A DNA stretch of 64,000 nt from assembly GCF_000739615.1 (NCBI RefSeq), contig NZ_BATP01000027.1:1-64000 (forward strand), given 5' to 3'. The notes below the pieces were generated by a model. The model was given only the letters and a program-made list of their open reading frames with translations, made no database searches and had not been told where the DNA came from. A program made the position numbers and the translations under genes. Source of the DNA: Haloferula sp. BvORR071 (GTDB lineage: Bacteria; Verrucomicrobiota; Verrucomicrobiia; Verrucomicrobiales; Akkermansiaceae). Positions within the stretch are counted from its first letter, which is position 1. Every line of letters starts with the position of its first letter. Positions 53,601 to 63,210 of the stretch are shown here, one piece after another.

Positions 53601-56488
53601 CGACCACCACGCTCAACCTCTCCGGCGGCAAGGGCACCGAGTTCCTGTTCGCACCGCAGCAGGCCGGCCTGCACCAGATCGAATTGCGCGGCAAGGATGC
53701 GCAGGGCCGGGCCTTCGCCACCGTGGCCTCCATCCACGTCTATGGTGGCGATGAGTATCCCTGGGCTTATGAGGACGGGATGCGGATCAAGCTGGTGTCC
53801 GAGAAGAAGCTCTACAAACCCGGTGATACGGCACGCGTGCTGGTGATGTCTCCGATCGAAGGCACCGCACTGGTCACTGTCGAGCGCGAGAAGGTGCTGC
53901 GCACCTTCATGACCGAGCTGAAGGCCGACAAGCCGGTGCTGGAAATCCCGGTAGGCGATGACGATGCGCCGAATGCCTTCGTCTCCGTGCTGGTGATCAA
54001 GGGGGCGCAGGATAGCTCCCGGCAGTTCAAGGAGCCACAGCTGCGGCTCGGCTATTGCGAACTGATGGTCGAGGACCAGCGCGACAAACTGGCGGTGAAG
54101 CTCGATGTGCCGAAGGACAGTGTGTTGCCCGGCCAGAAGGTGGAGATCGGCGGCACGGTAACCGTGGCTGATGGCAAGCCCGCGGCGAATGCCGAGGTCA
54201 CGCTCTACGCTGAGGATGAAGGCACCCTCGCGGTGATGGGTTACGACACCCCGGACCCGATGGGCTGGTTCTACGATCCGCGCGAGCTGCGCGTGAACTG
54301 CGGCACCACGCTCGATCGTTTCTTGGCGGAGTCGCCCGAAGAGCAGAGCTTCTTCAACAAGGGCTTCTTCGTCGGCGGCGGTGATGGCGACCTGTCCGCC
54401 CTCGCCCAGAAGGCGCGCAAGGACTTCAATCCCTGCGCTGGCTGGCAACCCGCTTTGACCACGGACGCGAACGGCAAGTTCACGGCCAGCTTCACGATGC
54501 CGGACTCGCTAACCCGCTATCGGGTGATCGCGGTGGTGCACCACGGCGAGAGCCGCTTCGGCAATGCGACGGCGGATGTGGTGGTGAACAAGCCGCTGAT
54601 GATCGAACCCCAGGCCCCGCGCTTCGCGAACGAGGGCGACCAGCTCGACATCCGGGCACTCGTGCAGAATGGCTCCGACTTCAAGGGCACTTGGAAGATC
54701 ACTTTCAGCCCGAGCCCGGCGGCTTCAGAGCCGATCGCCAAGCTGGCCGGCGCGGAGACGGAGAAGACGATCACGCTTGCCCCGGGCGGATCGGCACCCG
54801 TGATCTTCCCGGTGAGCTTCACGAATACCGGTGAGGCTGTCTTCACCTGGAAGGCGGAACCGGTTTCGCTGGAAGGCACGGAGCTGACGACCGTGCTGGC
54901 AAGCAAGCTTCGCGATCAGGTGGACGCACGCTTCCAAGTGACCTACCCGGTGCCGCTGCTGCGCCAGGCGAAGTCGGTGAAGCTCGCGAAGGCGGACATG
55001 GATCTGCTCAAGGACTTCGATCCCAAGCTGCTCAATGGCCGCGGCCAGGTGGAACTGGAGTTCTCGCGTTCGCTCTTGGGCGAGGCTGCGGGCTCGGTGG
55101 ATTACCTGCTGCACTATCCTTACGGCTGCGTGGAGCAGACGACCTCCTCGATGATGCCGTGGTTCGCCGTGAATCAACTGCGCGATGCGGTGCCGGCCTT
55201 CTCGAAATATCCACCCGCAAAGGTGAAGGCCGCGCTGCAAGGCGGCGTGAACCGCCTGCTGACGATGCAGATGCAGGACGGCGGCTTCAGCTACTGGCCG
55301 GGTGGCCGCGATGTAGTGCCCTGGGCCTCCGCCTACGCCGGCCTCGGTTTGGTCATGGCGGACAAGGCCGGAGCGGATGTGCCGGCATCGTCGATCAATT
55401 CGCTGTGCACCCACCTTGAGACCGCACTCCGCGGAGCGGGCACACTGCAGTCGGCCTCCGAGCTGGAGACGGCATGCCGCGCCACCTGGGTGCTCTCGCT
55501 CGCGGGCCGCAAACCGGATGCCTATATCAATACGCTGAAGGGCCGCATGGCGGATCTCACGCCGCGCGCGCGCTGCCTGCTCGCGATCGCCACGAAGACA
55601 GCGGGCATGGCTGATCCGGGCGCAATCCTGCGCGACAAGACCAAGCTGCGCATCCAGGACGATTCGTGGATGCCGTGGGATGCTGACCAAGCCTTCGAAC
55701 TGCTGGCCTGGTCGACCATCGATCCCGAGTCGACGCAAGCGACCGCCGCGCTGGAGCAATTGATCCGCGACCGCAATCCCTACGGCAACTGGAACACCAC
55801 TTGGGCGAATGCCTGGTCGCTGCTGGGCTTGGCGAGCTACGCGCAGAACCACGATGAGAAGCAGGCCGCCACGGTGACGCTCGCAACCGCCGAGGGACCG
55901 AAGACGATCACGCTGAAGTCGGGAGAGCCCGCGGTGGCGATGGACTTCCCGCTCAGCGGCGGACTGAAGCTCGCGGCCAGCTCCGATCAAACGGCGCATG
56001 TCCGGATCAAGCTCTCTTCCAAGCCTGAGCTGACCCCGCAAATCCCGGTTGCCAAGAACGGCATGGAGATCACCCGCTTCTATGAGCGCGTGAAGCCCGA
56101 TGGCACCAGCGAACCGCTCGGCGAGGCGAAGCTCGGCGACTTGGTGCGGGTGACACTGGAAGTCCTGATGCCACAGCGCGACGCGCGCTATCTCGTGATT
56201 GAGGATCGCCTGCCCGCGATCTTCGAGGCAGTGAACAACGACTTCGCCAGCCAAGCCGCGAATGGCAATGCCGGCCGCACCTCGGAGAACAACTGGGCGA
56301 TCTCGCACAGCGAACTCCGCTCCGACCGCGCACTGTTCTTCTACGACCGCAGCTGGAGCGGCGGCCGCCAGAAGATTGTCTACCTCGCGCGCTGCACCAT
56401 GCAGGGCAAGGCGGTAGCGCCGCCGGCGAAGGTGGAGTCGATGTATGATCCGGACAACACCGCACTCTCGGCCTCCCGCGCGTTCTAA
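50657..56488 (+). CDS. Bacterial alpha-2-macroglobulin (YfhM-like)
   Basis: A 1943-aa periplasmic protease trap. Signal peptide (~1-20), a long series of macroglobulin domains, a Glu/Asp-rich bait-like linker (~505-535), the MG region with NKPLMIEPQAPRFANEGDQ, and the thioester motif GCVEQ (C1491 to Q1494), which would covalently trap attacking proteases. After it come the toroid segment (QDGGFSYWPGGRDVVPW) and C-terminal domains. The ATG at 50657 starts the signal peptide. No lipobox, unlike E. coli YfhM, so it may be free in the periplasm. The PBP1C gene directly downstream is the known partner of this family. Confidence 0.92.
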   Translation: MRPIAVLLAGLCVTTGATAAPRLHVSTASLTPESTIELVLDRAACEPDRVGKEAKNPWLEIQPAWNGSLFWKEANVLEFRPATPPLLGTSYSFKLKGKHNHVDGTAIPNDDLGRFTSDPFQVDYASLLERYEDNWSPRTAAYFLRFNADVAPEKAAPFMFYEADGGKRVAAKIERATFGRLKQPGFLGYSWSERFANRGQAQPPQRELKPDLALPNGLVVTPSQPLPVGVNWRLAMRAGLPDEEGKVKFPADSVRQIGNIDPLKVESLQAVVTADEPRRIVADFNMKMPVDLPAGLISVDPQPKNFRIEVQNDQVHLLGDFSEDTEWNVEIAGGMASQDGRALGEPVSKHLAFKALSAELALASQDESQLAAGTRKYRVQTVNLQKVHVRVKKLDAQQLIRAQQGYRHYTGTGPNGESISPTQLLPYEMIAGETVADFEIPFENALDTTQPLVLDWDKVLNGDKQPWTLGFPEDPEAVTPAAKAPAALFLEIAGTPKEGAGPPDQGDEEEAADGEEQARATHEEEDGESAKAKSPVVQALIQLTDIGLAWKVIDGEARVFAFSCLSGKPLPDVNLTTYGEDAKQLQQAKTGADGMASLPREAAARHLQAVLGNDRYSIAYDTSLPTVGLWRFPVRYSWEQTPVEFRKVLLFTDRSLYRPGETVHLKGIVRRQNGNAITAQPQAKAELVVLDPTNKEIVRRPLTVAATGGFDADIELPPEKTGPHRIRLEYPDELAKLEGLENWSEREKIETTASFELPLRVEEFRRNAFELTQKLDQVAPGAKEVTLQLKAAYYQGQPVAKGGVETFTHVSDTNFYPEKFRDFLFGDHRTQDFGYWYHYFGYRWDDDYGSRRSNNESGKAELAEDGTATITAKLPDGEFPMTREVSIQTEVTDANRQTLSKTAETTVHPASVYIGVARIDKLVRAGDRVPLGIVAVTPEGESFAGELSVEAKLSREVNDQVRLSDGNGGSAVRNEARREELSTTTLNLSGGKGTEFLFAPQQAGLHQIELRGKDAQGRAFATVASIHVYGGDEYPWAYEDGMRIKLVSEKKLYKPGDTARVLVMSPIEGTALVTVEREKVLRTFMTELKADKPVLEIPVGDDDAPNAFVSVLVIKGAQDSSRQFKEPQLRLGYCELMVEDQRDKLAVKLDVPKDSVLPGQKVEIGGTVTVADGKPAANAEVTLYAEDEGTLAVMGYDTPDPMGWFYDPRELRVNCGTTLDRFLAESPEEQSFFNKGFFVGGGDGDLSALAQKARKDFNPCAGWQPALTTDANGKFTASFTMPDSLTRYRVIAVVHHGESRFGNATADVVVNKPLMIEPQAPRFANEGDQLDIRALVQNGSDFKGTWKITFSPSPAASEPIAKLAGAETEKTITLAPGGSAPVIFPVSFTNTGEAVFTWKAEPVSLEGTELTTVLASKLRDQVDARFQVTYPVPLLRQAKSVKLAKADMDLLKDFDPKLLNGRGQVELEFSRSLLGEAAGSVDYLLHYPYGCVEQTTSSMMPWFAVNQLRDAVPAFSKYPPAKVKAALQGGVNRLLTMQMQDGGFSYWPGGRDVVPWASAYAGLGLVMADKAGADVPASSINSLCTHLETALRGAGTLQSASELETACRATWVLSLAGRKPDAYINTLKGRMADLTPRARCLLAIATKTAGMADPGAILRDKTKLRIQDDSWMPWDADQAFELLAWSTIDPESTQATAALEQLIRDRNPYGNWNTTWANAWSLLGLASYAQNHDEKQAATVTLATAEGPKTITLKSGEPAVAMDFPLSGGLKLAASSDQTAHVRIKLSSKPELTPQIPVAKNGMEITRFYERVKPDGTSEPLGEAKLGDLVRVTLEVLMPQRDARYLVIEDRLPAIFEAVNNDFASQAANGNAGRTSENNWAISHSELRSDRALFFYDRSWSGGRQKIVYLARCTMQGKAVAPPAKVESMYDPDNTALSASRAF

Positions 56489-56548
56489 CTACAAGGAGCG
56501 AGGACCTTACTGTCCCCGGAACGGTCCCCAAGAGCTGCCCGCCTACCG

Positions 56549-58846
56549 GTGCCAGCGACAGCAAGGTCGCTGCTCCTTATCGCTTCGCCCGTGTCCCGCA
56601 AACCCCGCCGCTGGTTCCTCCGCAAGCGCCTTCTCCTCCCGGGGATGGCGCTGGCGGCGGGCTTGTTTTGCTGGTTCCTGTTGCCGCTCTGCATTCCCCT
56701 GCCCGCTTCGCTGTCGGAGAACCCAATGGCCTCGCCCGTTCTGTTAGACCGGAACGGGCAGCCGCTTCACCGGCTGGTGCTGCCCGATTTTACCCGCAGC
56801 TCGCCGGTCGCACTGGAGGAGATTCCGCCTGACCTGATCGCTTGCACCTTGGCGGCGGAGGACCGGCGCTTTCGCTCGCATGGCGGCGTGGACCTGCTCG
56901 CCACGGCACGCGCGGGGAAGGATGCCCTGTTGCATCGCCGCGCCGTCTCCGGCGCATCGACCATCACTCAGCAACTCATCAAGCTGTCCTCGCCTCCTGC
57001 CGAGCGCGGGCTCCGCACGAAAATCCGGGAAGCGCTGCTGGCACGGCATCTGGAGATGAAGTGGAGCAAAGACCAGATCCTGGTCGCCTACCTGAACCGT
57101 CTCCCCTACGGCAACCATCGTAGCGGCCCGGCGGAGGCAGCGCGCTTCTATTTCCAGAAGCCCTTGTCCGATCTCTCGCTGGCGGAAAGCGCCTTGCTTG
57201 CCGGCCTGCCGCAACGCCCCAGCTTCCTGAACCCGATCAAGTATCCACAGCGTGCGATCTCCCGCCGGGATGTCGTGCTGGGACGTCTCGCCAAGCTGGA
57301 GAGCCAAGATCCGAAGACCATCTCCGCAGCGGTTCAGGAACCACTCCAGCTCCGCCCGCTGCCGGAGAATCCAGTCGCGCCCTGGTTGCCAAATGCTTTG
57401 GCGACCTGGGGTAATGGCGAAGTACCCCGCTGCACGATCGACCGCGACCTGCAGGCGGATGTGGAGACCATCGTCCACGAAGAACTCGCGAAGCTGACAA
57501 CTTCCAATCTCAAGCACGCAGCGGTCGTCGTCCTCGACAACCGCAATCGCGAGATCCTGGCCCTGGTCTCCTCCGGCAATTGGCGCGATCCGAACGGCGG
57601 CCAGATCAACGGAGCACTCGCCCCGCGCTCACCCGGCTCGACCCTCAAGCCCTTCACCTGGCTGCTCGCCTTCGAGAAGGGCGGACTCCACCCCGGCTCG
57701 ATCGTCGCCGACATCCCGACCCGCTTCCGCACCGAGCAGGGCCTCGACGCGCCAGAGAATTTCGACCGCAGCTTCCGCGGCCCCGTGAGTGTGCGGGAAG
57801 CCTTGGCCTGCTCGCTCAATGTTCCGGCGATGCGCGCCTTGAACGAAGTCGGCGGCCCCCGACCGCTTCACGAGCTGCTGCTCGGCCTTGGCCTTAACAG
57901 CATCGGCCCCGACTTCCGCGCCTACGGCCTCGGCCTGACCCTCGGCAATGCCCCGGTGCGCCTGATCGACCTGACCAATGCTTACGCCACCTTGGCCCAA
58001 GAAGGTGAGCATCGCCCGGTGGTCCTCTTCCCCGCCCTCAAGCAAGAGCCGCCGCAAAAGCTCTTTGAGCCTCAGCCCGCCTACCTGATTGCCGACATCA
58101 TTTCGGACCCTATCGCGCGCGCGCCCTCCTTCGGCCGCAATGGTCCCTTGGAAATGCCCTTCCGCTGTGCAGCCAAAACCGGGACTTCCTCCGACTTCCG
58201 CGACAACTGGTGCCTCGGCTACACCGCCGAATACACGGTCGGCGTCTGGGCCGGAAATTTCGACAACTCGCCGATGAAGCAGCTTTCCGGCGTAGCCGGT
58301 GCCGGGCCGATCTTCCATCGCACGATGGAGCGTCTGCACCGCGACCATGCGGCAATCTGGCTGGAACAGCCGCCCGGGCTGATCGAAGTGAAGGTCGACC
58401 CTCTGACGGGCAAGAGTTCCGCGACCGGTCTCACCACCTTGGTGCCTGCCGACCGCCTACCCCTCCCCGCCGCCACCACCGACCGGGATGCCGAGGGCAA
58501 GGTCCTACTGGACCCCACCTACGCCGAGTGGCTGGGCTCGGCGCACAACCGCCGCCGCTCGGAATTTGCCCTCGCCAGTGACCAAGCCTCGCCGCTGCCC
58601 CTGCGGATCCTCGCTCCGCGCGAGGGCAGCACCTACATTCTCGACCCGGAGCTACCGAATGGCGGCCTGCTCCACCTCGCGACCAATCTTCCCGGACTCG
58701 CCGATTGGTCCAGCAGCACCCTGACCCTGAGCCCCGGCCAGCCGGAACCGGTCGCCCGCCTGACCCCCGGCCAGCACACCCTGATCGCCACGGACACCCG
58801 CAGCGGGGCCAAGCACGAGGTACGGATCAAGGTCGAGCAGCGCTAG
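56549..58846 (+). CDS. pbpC: Penicillin-binding protein 1C (glycosyltransferase/transpeptidase)
   Basis: A 765-aa bifunctional peptidoglycan synthase. Short cytoplasmic part and a membrane helix (~28-52), the GT51 transglycosylase domain (EDRRFRSHGGVD, SGASTITQQL, EMKWSKDQILVAYLN), a transpeptidase domain (SxxK at S364-K367 in SPGSTLKPF, SxN in CSLN, KTGTS), and the C-terminal PBP1C beta domain (~680-765). The pairing with an alpha-2-macroglobulin gene is the classic conserved arrangement: protease trap plus cell-wall repair. GTG at 56549 is listed; a GTG at 56591 (VSRKPRRW) is an alternative start. Confidence 0.93.
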   Translation: MPATARSLLLIASPVSRKPRRWFLRKRLLLPGMALAAGLFCWFLLPLCIPLPASLSENPMASPVLLDRNGQPLHRLVLPDFTRSSPVALEEIPPDLIACTLAAEDRRFRSHGGVDLLATARAGKDALLHRRAVSGASTITQQLIKLSSPPAERGLRTKIREALLARHLEMKWSKDQILVAYLNRLPYGNHRSGPAEAARFYFQKPLSDLSLAESALLAGLPQRPSFLNPIKYPQRAISRRDVVLGRLAKLESQDPKTISAAVQEPLQLRPLPENPVAPWLPNALATWGNGEVPRCTIDRDLQADVETIVHEELAKLTTSNLKHAAVVVLDNRNREILALVSSGNWRDPNGGQINGALAPRSPGSTLKPFTWLLAFEKGGLHPGSIVADIPTRFRTEQGLDAPENFDRSFRGPVSVREALACSLNVPAMRALNEVGGPRPLHELLLGLGLNSIGPDFRAYGLGLTLGNAPVRLIDLTNAYATLAQEGEHRPVVLFPALKQEPPQKLFEPQPAYLIADIISDPIARAPSFGRNGPLEMPFRCAAKTGTSSDFRDNWCLGYTAEYTVGVWAGNFDNSPMKQLSGVAGAGPIFHRTMERLHRDHAAIWLEQPPGLIEVKVDPLTGKSSATGLTTLVPADRLPLPAATTDRDAEGKVLLDPTYAEWLGSAHNRRRSEFALASDQASPLPLRILAPREGSTYILDPELPNGGLLHLATNLPGLADWSSSTLTLSPGQPEPVARLTPGQHTLIATDTRSGAKHEVRIKVEQR

Positions 58847-58960
58847 GCCTGGGCCGCCAGGTGGACAAAGTTCTCCTTTGCCAAGTGATCCGCGGTGACA
58901 AGTCTTTGCCCCGGAAGCAATACGTCCGTTTCTCGCGCGTATGATGGTCCGCACCCAAGC

Positions 58961-59980
58961 ATGCCTCAGCCCCTCTCCACCTTGTTCGCCTGCGTGCTCT
59001 TGCTCGCACCGCCCGCGCTCCTCGCGCAGGGCAAAGCCCCCGCCGTGGCCGTCGCGGCGGAGTCCTTCACCGTGAAGCAGACCCCGATGGCGACCACGGT
59101 CAACACGGTCGGCACCCTCCGCGCGAATGAAGCTGTCGACATCGTGGCCGAGCTCACCAAGCGACTGGTGAAAATCGAGGTGGAGGAAGGTGCCCAAGTG
59201 GCCAAGGGCGACGTGCTCTTCGTGCTCGATGACGCCGACTTGACCGCCGAAATCACCGAGATCGACGCCAAGCTCAAGCTCGCCCAGGCCAACGAATCCC
59301 GCACCGGGACCTTGCTACCCGAGAAGGCGATCAGCCGCCAAGCGTACGATCTCGCGAAATCGGAGCTCGATATCTTCAAGGCCCAGAAGGCCACCAAGGA
59401 GGTCGAATTGGCCAAGACCAAGATCCGGGCTCCCTTCGCCGGCAAGACCGGTATCCGCCACGTGAGCGAGGGCGCTTTGCTCAATCCCGCCACGGTGCTC
59501 ATGACCCTGCAGGATCTCTCCCGCATCAAGGTCGATTTCCCCCTGCCCGAGCGCTACGCTGCCGAGGTCAAGGTCGGCCAGAAGTTCAGCTTCACCGTGG
59601 CCGGCAATGCCGAGCGCTTCGAGGGCCATGTCCAGGTCATCGAGCCCGCCATGGAAGCGACCACCCGTAGCCTGCAAGTCCGCGGGATCTGCGACCAACC
59701 GAAGGGCCTGTTCCCCGGCGGCTTCGCGGAGGTGACACTCAATCTCGACACTCTGGAGAATGGCTTCGCGATTCCCAGCGAGGCCGTAGTGCCTTCCTCA
59801 CGCGGGCAGGGCGTCTATGTCGTGAAGGACGGCAAGGCCGAGTTCCGCGATATCCAGATCGGCATCCGCAGCTCAGGCCAGGTGCAGGTCCTGCGCGGCC
59901 TCGCCGAGGGTGACCAAGTCCTGACCACCAACCTGCTCCGCCTCCGTCCCGGCGTCGAAGTCAAAACCGTCGCCCCCTAG
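58961..59980 (+). CDS. RND efflux periplasmic adaptor (membrane fusion protein)
   Basis: A 339-aa HlyD/AcrA-type adaptor. Signal peptide (~1-22), lipoyl/barrel-sandwich halves (NTVGTLRANEAVDI; GAQVAKGDVLFVLD and KIRAPFAGKTGIRHVSEGA), a coiled-coil hairpin between (~95-150), then beta-barrel and membrane-proximal domains to FAEVTLNLD and RRL-type end. The ATG at 58961 starts the signal peptide. The permease GTG is 12 bases after its stop, so the two form an operon; no outer-membrane TolC-type gene is in the window. Confidence 0.92.
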   Translation: MPQPLSTLFACVLLLAPPALLAQGKAPAVAVAAESFTVKQTPMATTVNTVGTLRANEAVDIVAELTKRLVKIEVEEGAQVAKGDVLFVLDDADLTAEITEIDAKLKLAQANESRTGTLLPEKAISRQAYDLAKSELDIFKAQKATKEVELAKTKIRAPFAGKTGIRHVSEGALLNPATVLMTLQDLSRIKVDFPLPERYAAEVKVGQKFSFTVAGNAERFEGHVQVIEPAMEATTRSLQVRGICDQPKGLFPGGFAEVTLNLDTLENGFAIPSEAVVPSSRGQGVYVVKDGKAEFRDIQIGIRSSGQVQVLRGLAEGDQVLTTNLLRLRPGVEVKTVAP

Positions 59981-59992
59981 TTTTTCGGAGTC

Positions 59993-62900
59993 GTGAGTCT
60001 TGCCGAAACCAGCATCAAGCGACCTGTCCTCGCGACGGTCATGGCATTGGCCATCGTCCTCTTCGGGATGACGGGCTTCTACTTCCTCGGCGTCCGCGAG
60101 TACCCCGCGATCGATCCGCCGATCGTCTCAGTCCAGACCACCTATCCGGGCGCGAATCCGCAGGTGATCGCGTCCCAGATCACAGAGCCCCTGGAGGCGG
60201 TGATCAACGGTATCTCCGGCATCCGCACGATGTCCTCCGAGTCCCGCGAGGAGCGCTCCCAGATCACCGTCGAGTTCACCCTCGGCACCGATCTCGACAA
60301 TGCGGCGAACGATGTGCGCGACCGCGTCTCCCGCGCGACCCGCAGCTTGCCCGTCGATGCCAATCCGCCGGTGGTGGAGAAGGCGGATGCGGATTCCCAG
60401 CCGATCATCTTCCTCTCGATGTCCAGCGACAAGCGCAGCATCCTGGAGGTCAGCGATCTCGCGGACCGTCTGGTCCGCGAGCGGATGGAGACCATTCCCG
60501 GGGTCTCGTCGGTGCGGGTCACGGGTGAGAAGCGCTACTCGATGCGCCTGTGGATGGACCCGGTGAAGCTCGCCGTCCATGGCCTGACGCCGCTCGATGT
60601 CCAGAATGCGCTCAACGCGCAAAATGTGGATCTTCCCAGCGGTCGCCTCGAGGGCAGCACCACAGAGCTATCCCTTCGCGTTCTCGGTCGGCTCAGCACC
60701 ACCGAGGACTACGAGAACCTCATCATCAAGGAGGAGGGCGGACGCCAGATCCATTTCCGTGACATCGGCTATGCCGAGCTGGGCGCGGAGAACCTGCGCA
60801 CCGGCACCAAGCGCAATCTCATCTATTGTATCGGCGTCCAGATCATCCCCCAGCCGAACACGAATGCCATCGCCATCACCGATGAGTTCTACAAGCGCTT
60901 CGAGCAGGTCAAGAAGGAGATGCCGAGCGACGTCGCCGTGGAGGTCGGCTATGACTTCACCCGCTTCGTGCGCCGCTCGGTCATGGAGGTGAAGGAAACC
61001 CTCCTGATCGCCTTCGGACTCGTCACGCTGATCATCTTCCTCTTCCTCCGCGATTGGCGCTCCACCCTGATCCCGGTCATCGCGATCCCGGTCAGCATCA
61101 TTGCCGGCTTCTTCATCATGTATGTCGCCGGCTTCTCGATCAATGTCCTCACCTTGGTCGCGATCGTCCTCTCCATCGGATTGGTCTGCGACGATGCGAT
61201 TGTCGTCCTCGAGAACATCTACGCGAAGATCGAGGCAGGCATGCCGCCGTTGGAGGCCGCGATCAAGGGTTCGAAGGAGATCTACTTCGCCGTCATCTCG
61301 ACCACCGTCGCACTCGCCGCGGTCTTTCTGCCGGTGATCTTCCTTTCCGGCCTGACCGGCCGCTTGTTCCGCGAGTTTGGCATCACCCTCGCCGGTTGCG
61401 TGCTTGTATCCGCCTTCGTCGCGCTAACCCTTTCGCCGATGATGTGCCGCTTCATGCTGAAGCGGCACGATCCCAACAAGAAGGGGTTCTACCACCTCAC
61501 CGAGCCGATCTTCACCGGCCTGAGCAAGGGCTACCGCGGCACGCTCGGGGCCTTCCTCAAGGCACGCTGGCTTGCCTTCCTGATCCTCGCCGGCAATGCC
61601 GCGCTGATCACTTGGCTCATCCAGGTTGTTCCTCGCGAACTCGCGCCGCTCGAAGACCGCGAAAACATCCGCATCAATGTCACCGCGCCGGAAGGCTCCA
61701 GCTACGAATTCACCGAAAGCTGGATCGACAAAATTGCCACCTATGTGGGCGACAAGATTCCCGAGACCTCCCGCACCTACACCATCATGGGTGGCGGCGG
61801 CAGCTCGGAAGCGAACGTCGGCGCGCAGAACATCTACCTGACCCGCCCCGAAGAACGCAGCCGCAGCCAGACCGAGATCTACAAGAGCATCGTGGAGGAC
61901 ATGAATGCCTTCACCGGCGTTCGGGCTTTCGCCACGCAGCCGCCGACCATCGGCGACCGGCGTGCCGGGCAGCCGCTCGCCTTCGTGCTCCAAGCTCCGA
62001 ATCTTGAGGCACTGATCAAGGTGCTGCCCAAGTTTCTCGAAGAAGCCAACAAGAGTCCCGTGCTCCGTCAGGTGGATACCAACCTCAAGATCAGCCACCC
62101 CGAGGGGATCATCACCATCAACCGCAACAAGGCCGCGGAGATGGGCATCTCCGTCGAGCAGATCGCCCGCGTCCTGGAGTTCGCCTATTCCGGCCGCCGC
62201 TTCGCCTACTTCCTGAAGAACGGCAAGCAGTACCAAGTCATCGGCCAGATGCAGCGCCAGGACCGCAATGATCCGGGCGATCTCAAGAAGCTCTTCGTGC
62301 CGACCAAGGCGGGAGCCATGGTCTCCCTCGACAATCTGGTGAGCTTCGAGGAATCCGCCAGTCCCGCCGCGATCTTCCGCTTCAACCGCGCGGTCTCTGC
62401 CACGATCCAAGCATCTCCCGCCGCCGGCAAGACCCTCGGAGATGGCATCGACGCGCTCAAACAGGTGGCCGCCGACGTTTTGCCGGAAGGCTTCCGCACC
62501 TCCCTCGCCGGTCAGTCGCGTGACTTCGCCGAAAGCTCCTCCAGCCTGCTTTTTGCCTTCATCCTGGCACTGGTCATCATCTACCTCGTCCTGGCCGCGC
62601 AGTTCGAGAGCTTCATCGATCCCTTCATCATCATCCTGACCGTGCCGCTCTCGCTGGCCGGGGCGCTGCTGACGCTGCACTTCACCGGGCAGACGCTGAA
62701 TGTCTTCAGCCAGATCGGCATTATCATGCTCGTCGGCATCGTCACCAAGAACGGCATCCTCATCGTCGAGTTCGCGAACCAGCGGAAGGAGCAAGGACTG
62801 AAGAAACTCGAAGCGGTGCTGGATGCATCCGTCGCCCGTCTTCGACCGATCCTGATGACCAGCCTCGCGACCATCCTCGGCATCCTGCCCATCGCGCTCT

Positions 62901-63067
62901 CGCTCGGCGCCTCCGCGGGCTCGCGCCAGTCGCTGGGCATCGCAGTGGTAGGTGGATTGATTTTCTCCGGCTTTCTCACGCTATTCGTCGTGCCTGCCGT
63001 TTACGCGGTCTTCTCGCGCGAGCACAAGCCGGAGGAAGTGGTCTTGGACCAAGCGGCGGAGATCTGA
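59993..63067 (+). CDS. RND efflux permease (HAE1/AcrB family)
   Basis: A 1024-aa inner-membrane proton-driven efflux pump with twelve predicted helices and two large periplasmic loops. The helix-4 proton relay is present as LVCDDAIVVLEN (D400, D401). Family blocks: SIKRPVLATVMALAI at the start, GFFIMYVAGFSINVLTLVAIV, SRTYTIMGGGG, and the C-terminal SLATILGILPIALSLGASAGSR. Substrates are probably hydrophobic compounds or detergents. GTG at 59993 with CGGAG close upstream. It partners the adaptor gene directly upstream. Confidence 0.94.
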   Translation: MSLAETSIKRPVLATVMALAIVLFGMTGFYFLGVREYPAIDPPIVSVQTTYPGANPQVIASQITEPLEAVINGISGIRTMSSESREERSQITVEFTLGTDLDNAANDVRDRVSRATRSLPVDANPPVVEKADADSQPIIFLSMSSDKRSILEVSDLADRLVRERMETIPGVSSVRVTGEKRYSMRLWMDPVKLAVHGLTPLDVQNALNAQNVDLPSGRLEGSTTELSLRVLGRLSTTEDYENLIIKEEGGRQIHFRDIGYAELGAENLRTGTKRNLIYCIGVQIIPQPNTNAIAITDEFYKRFEQVKKEMPSDVAVEVGYDFTRFVRRSVMEVKETLLIAFGLVTLIIFLFLRDWRSTLIPVIAIPVSIIAGFFIMYVAGFSINVLTLVAIVLSIGLVCDDAIVVLENIYAKIEAGMPPLEAAIKGSKEIYFAVISTTVALAAVFLPVIFLSGLTGRLFREFGITLAGCVLVSAFVALTLSPMMCRFMLKRHDPNKKGFYHLTEPIFTGLSKGYRGTLGAFLKARWLAFLILAGNAALITWLIQVVPRELAPLEDRENIRINVTAPEGSSYEFTESWIDKIATYVGDKIPETSRTYTIMGGGGSSEANVGAQNIYLTRPEERSRSQTEIYKSIVEDMNAFTGVRAFATQPPTIGDRRAGQPLAFVLQAPNLEALIKVLPKFLEEANKSPVLRQVDTNLKISHPEGIITINRNKAAEMGISVEQIARVLEFAYSGRRFAYFLKNGKQYQVIGQMQRQDRNDPGDLKKLFVPTKAGAMVSLDNLVSFEESASPAAIFRFNRAVSATIQASPAAGKTLGDGIDALKQVAADVLPEGFRTSLAGQSRDFAESSSSLLFAFILALVIIYLVLAAQFESFIDPFIIILTVPLSLAGALLTLHFTGQTLNVFSQIGIIMLVGIVTKNGILIVEFANQRKEQGLKKLEAVLDASVARLRPILMTSLATILGILPIALSLGASAGSRQSLGIAVVGGLIFSGFLTLFVVPAVYAVFSREHKPEEVVLDQAAEI

Positions 63068-63210
63068 GCTGCTACCACGGCCATAGTAGGAATTCCCCTC
63101 CTCCACCGGGAACCGCAGCACCGAAAGTCGCCAAGCGCCACTTGCGAAAAGCGCCCCCCAGCATCCTGGTTCTCGCGGTACGGTTTGTTCATGCTAGCTT
63201 GGAGATAGCC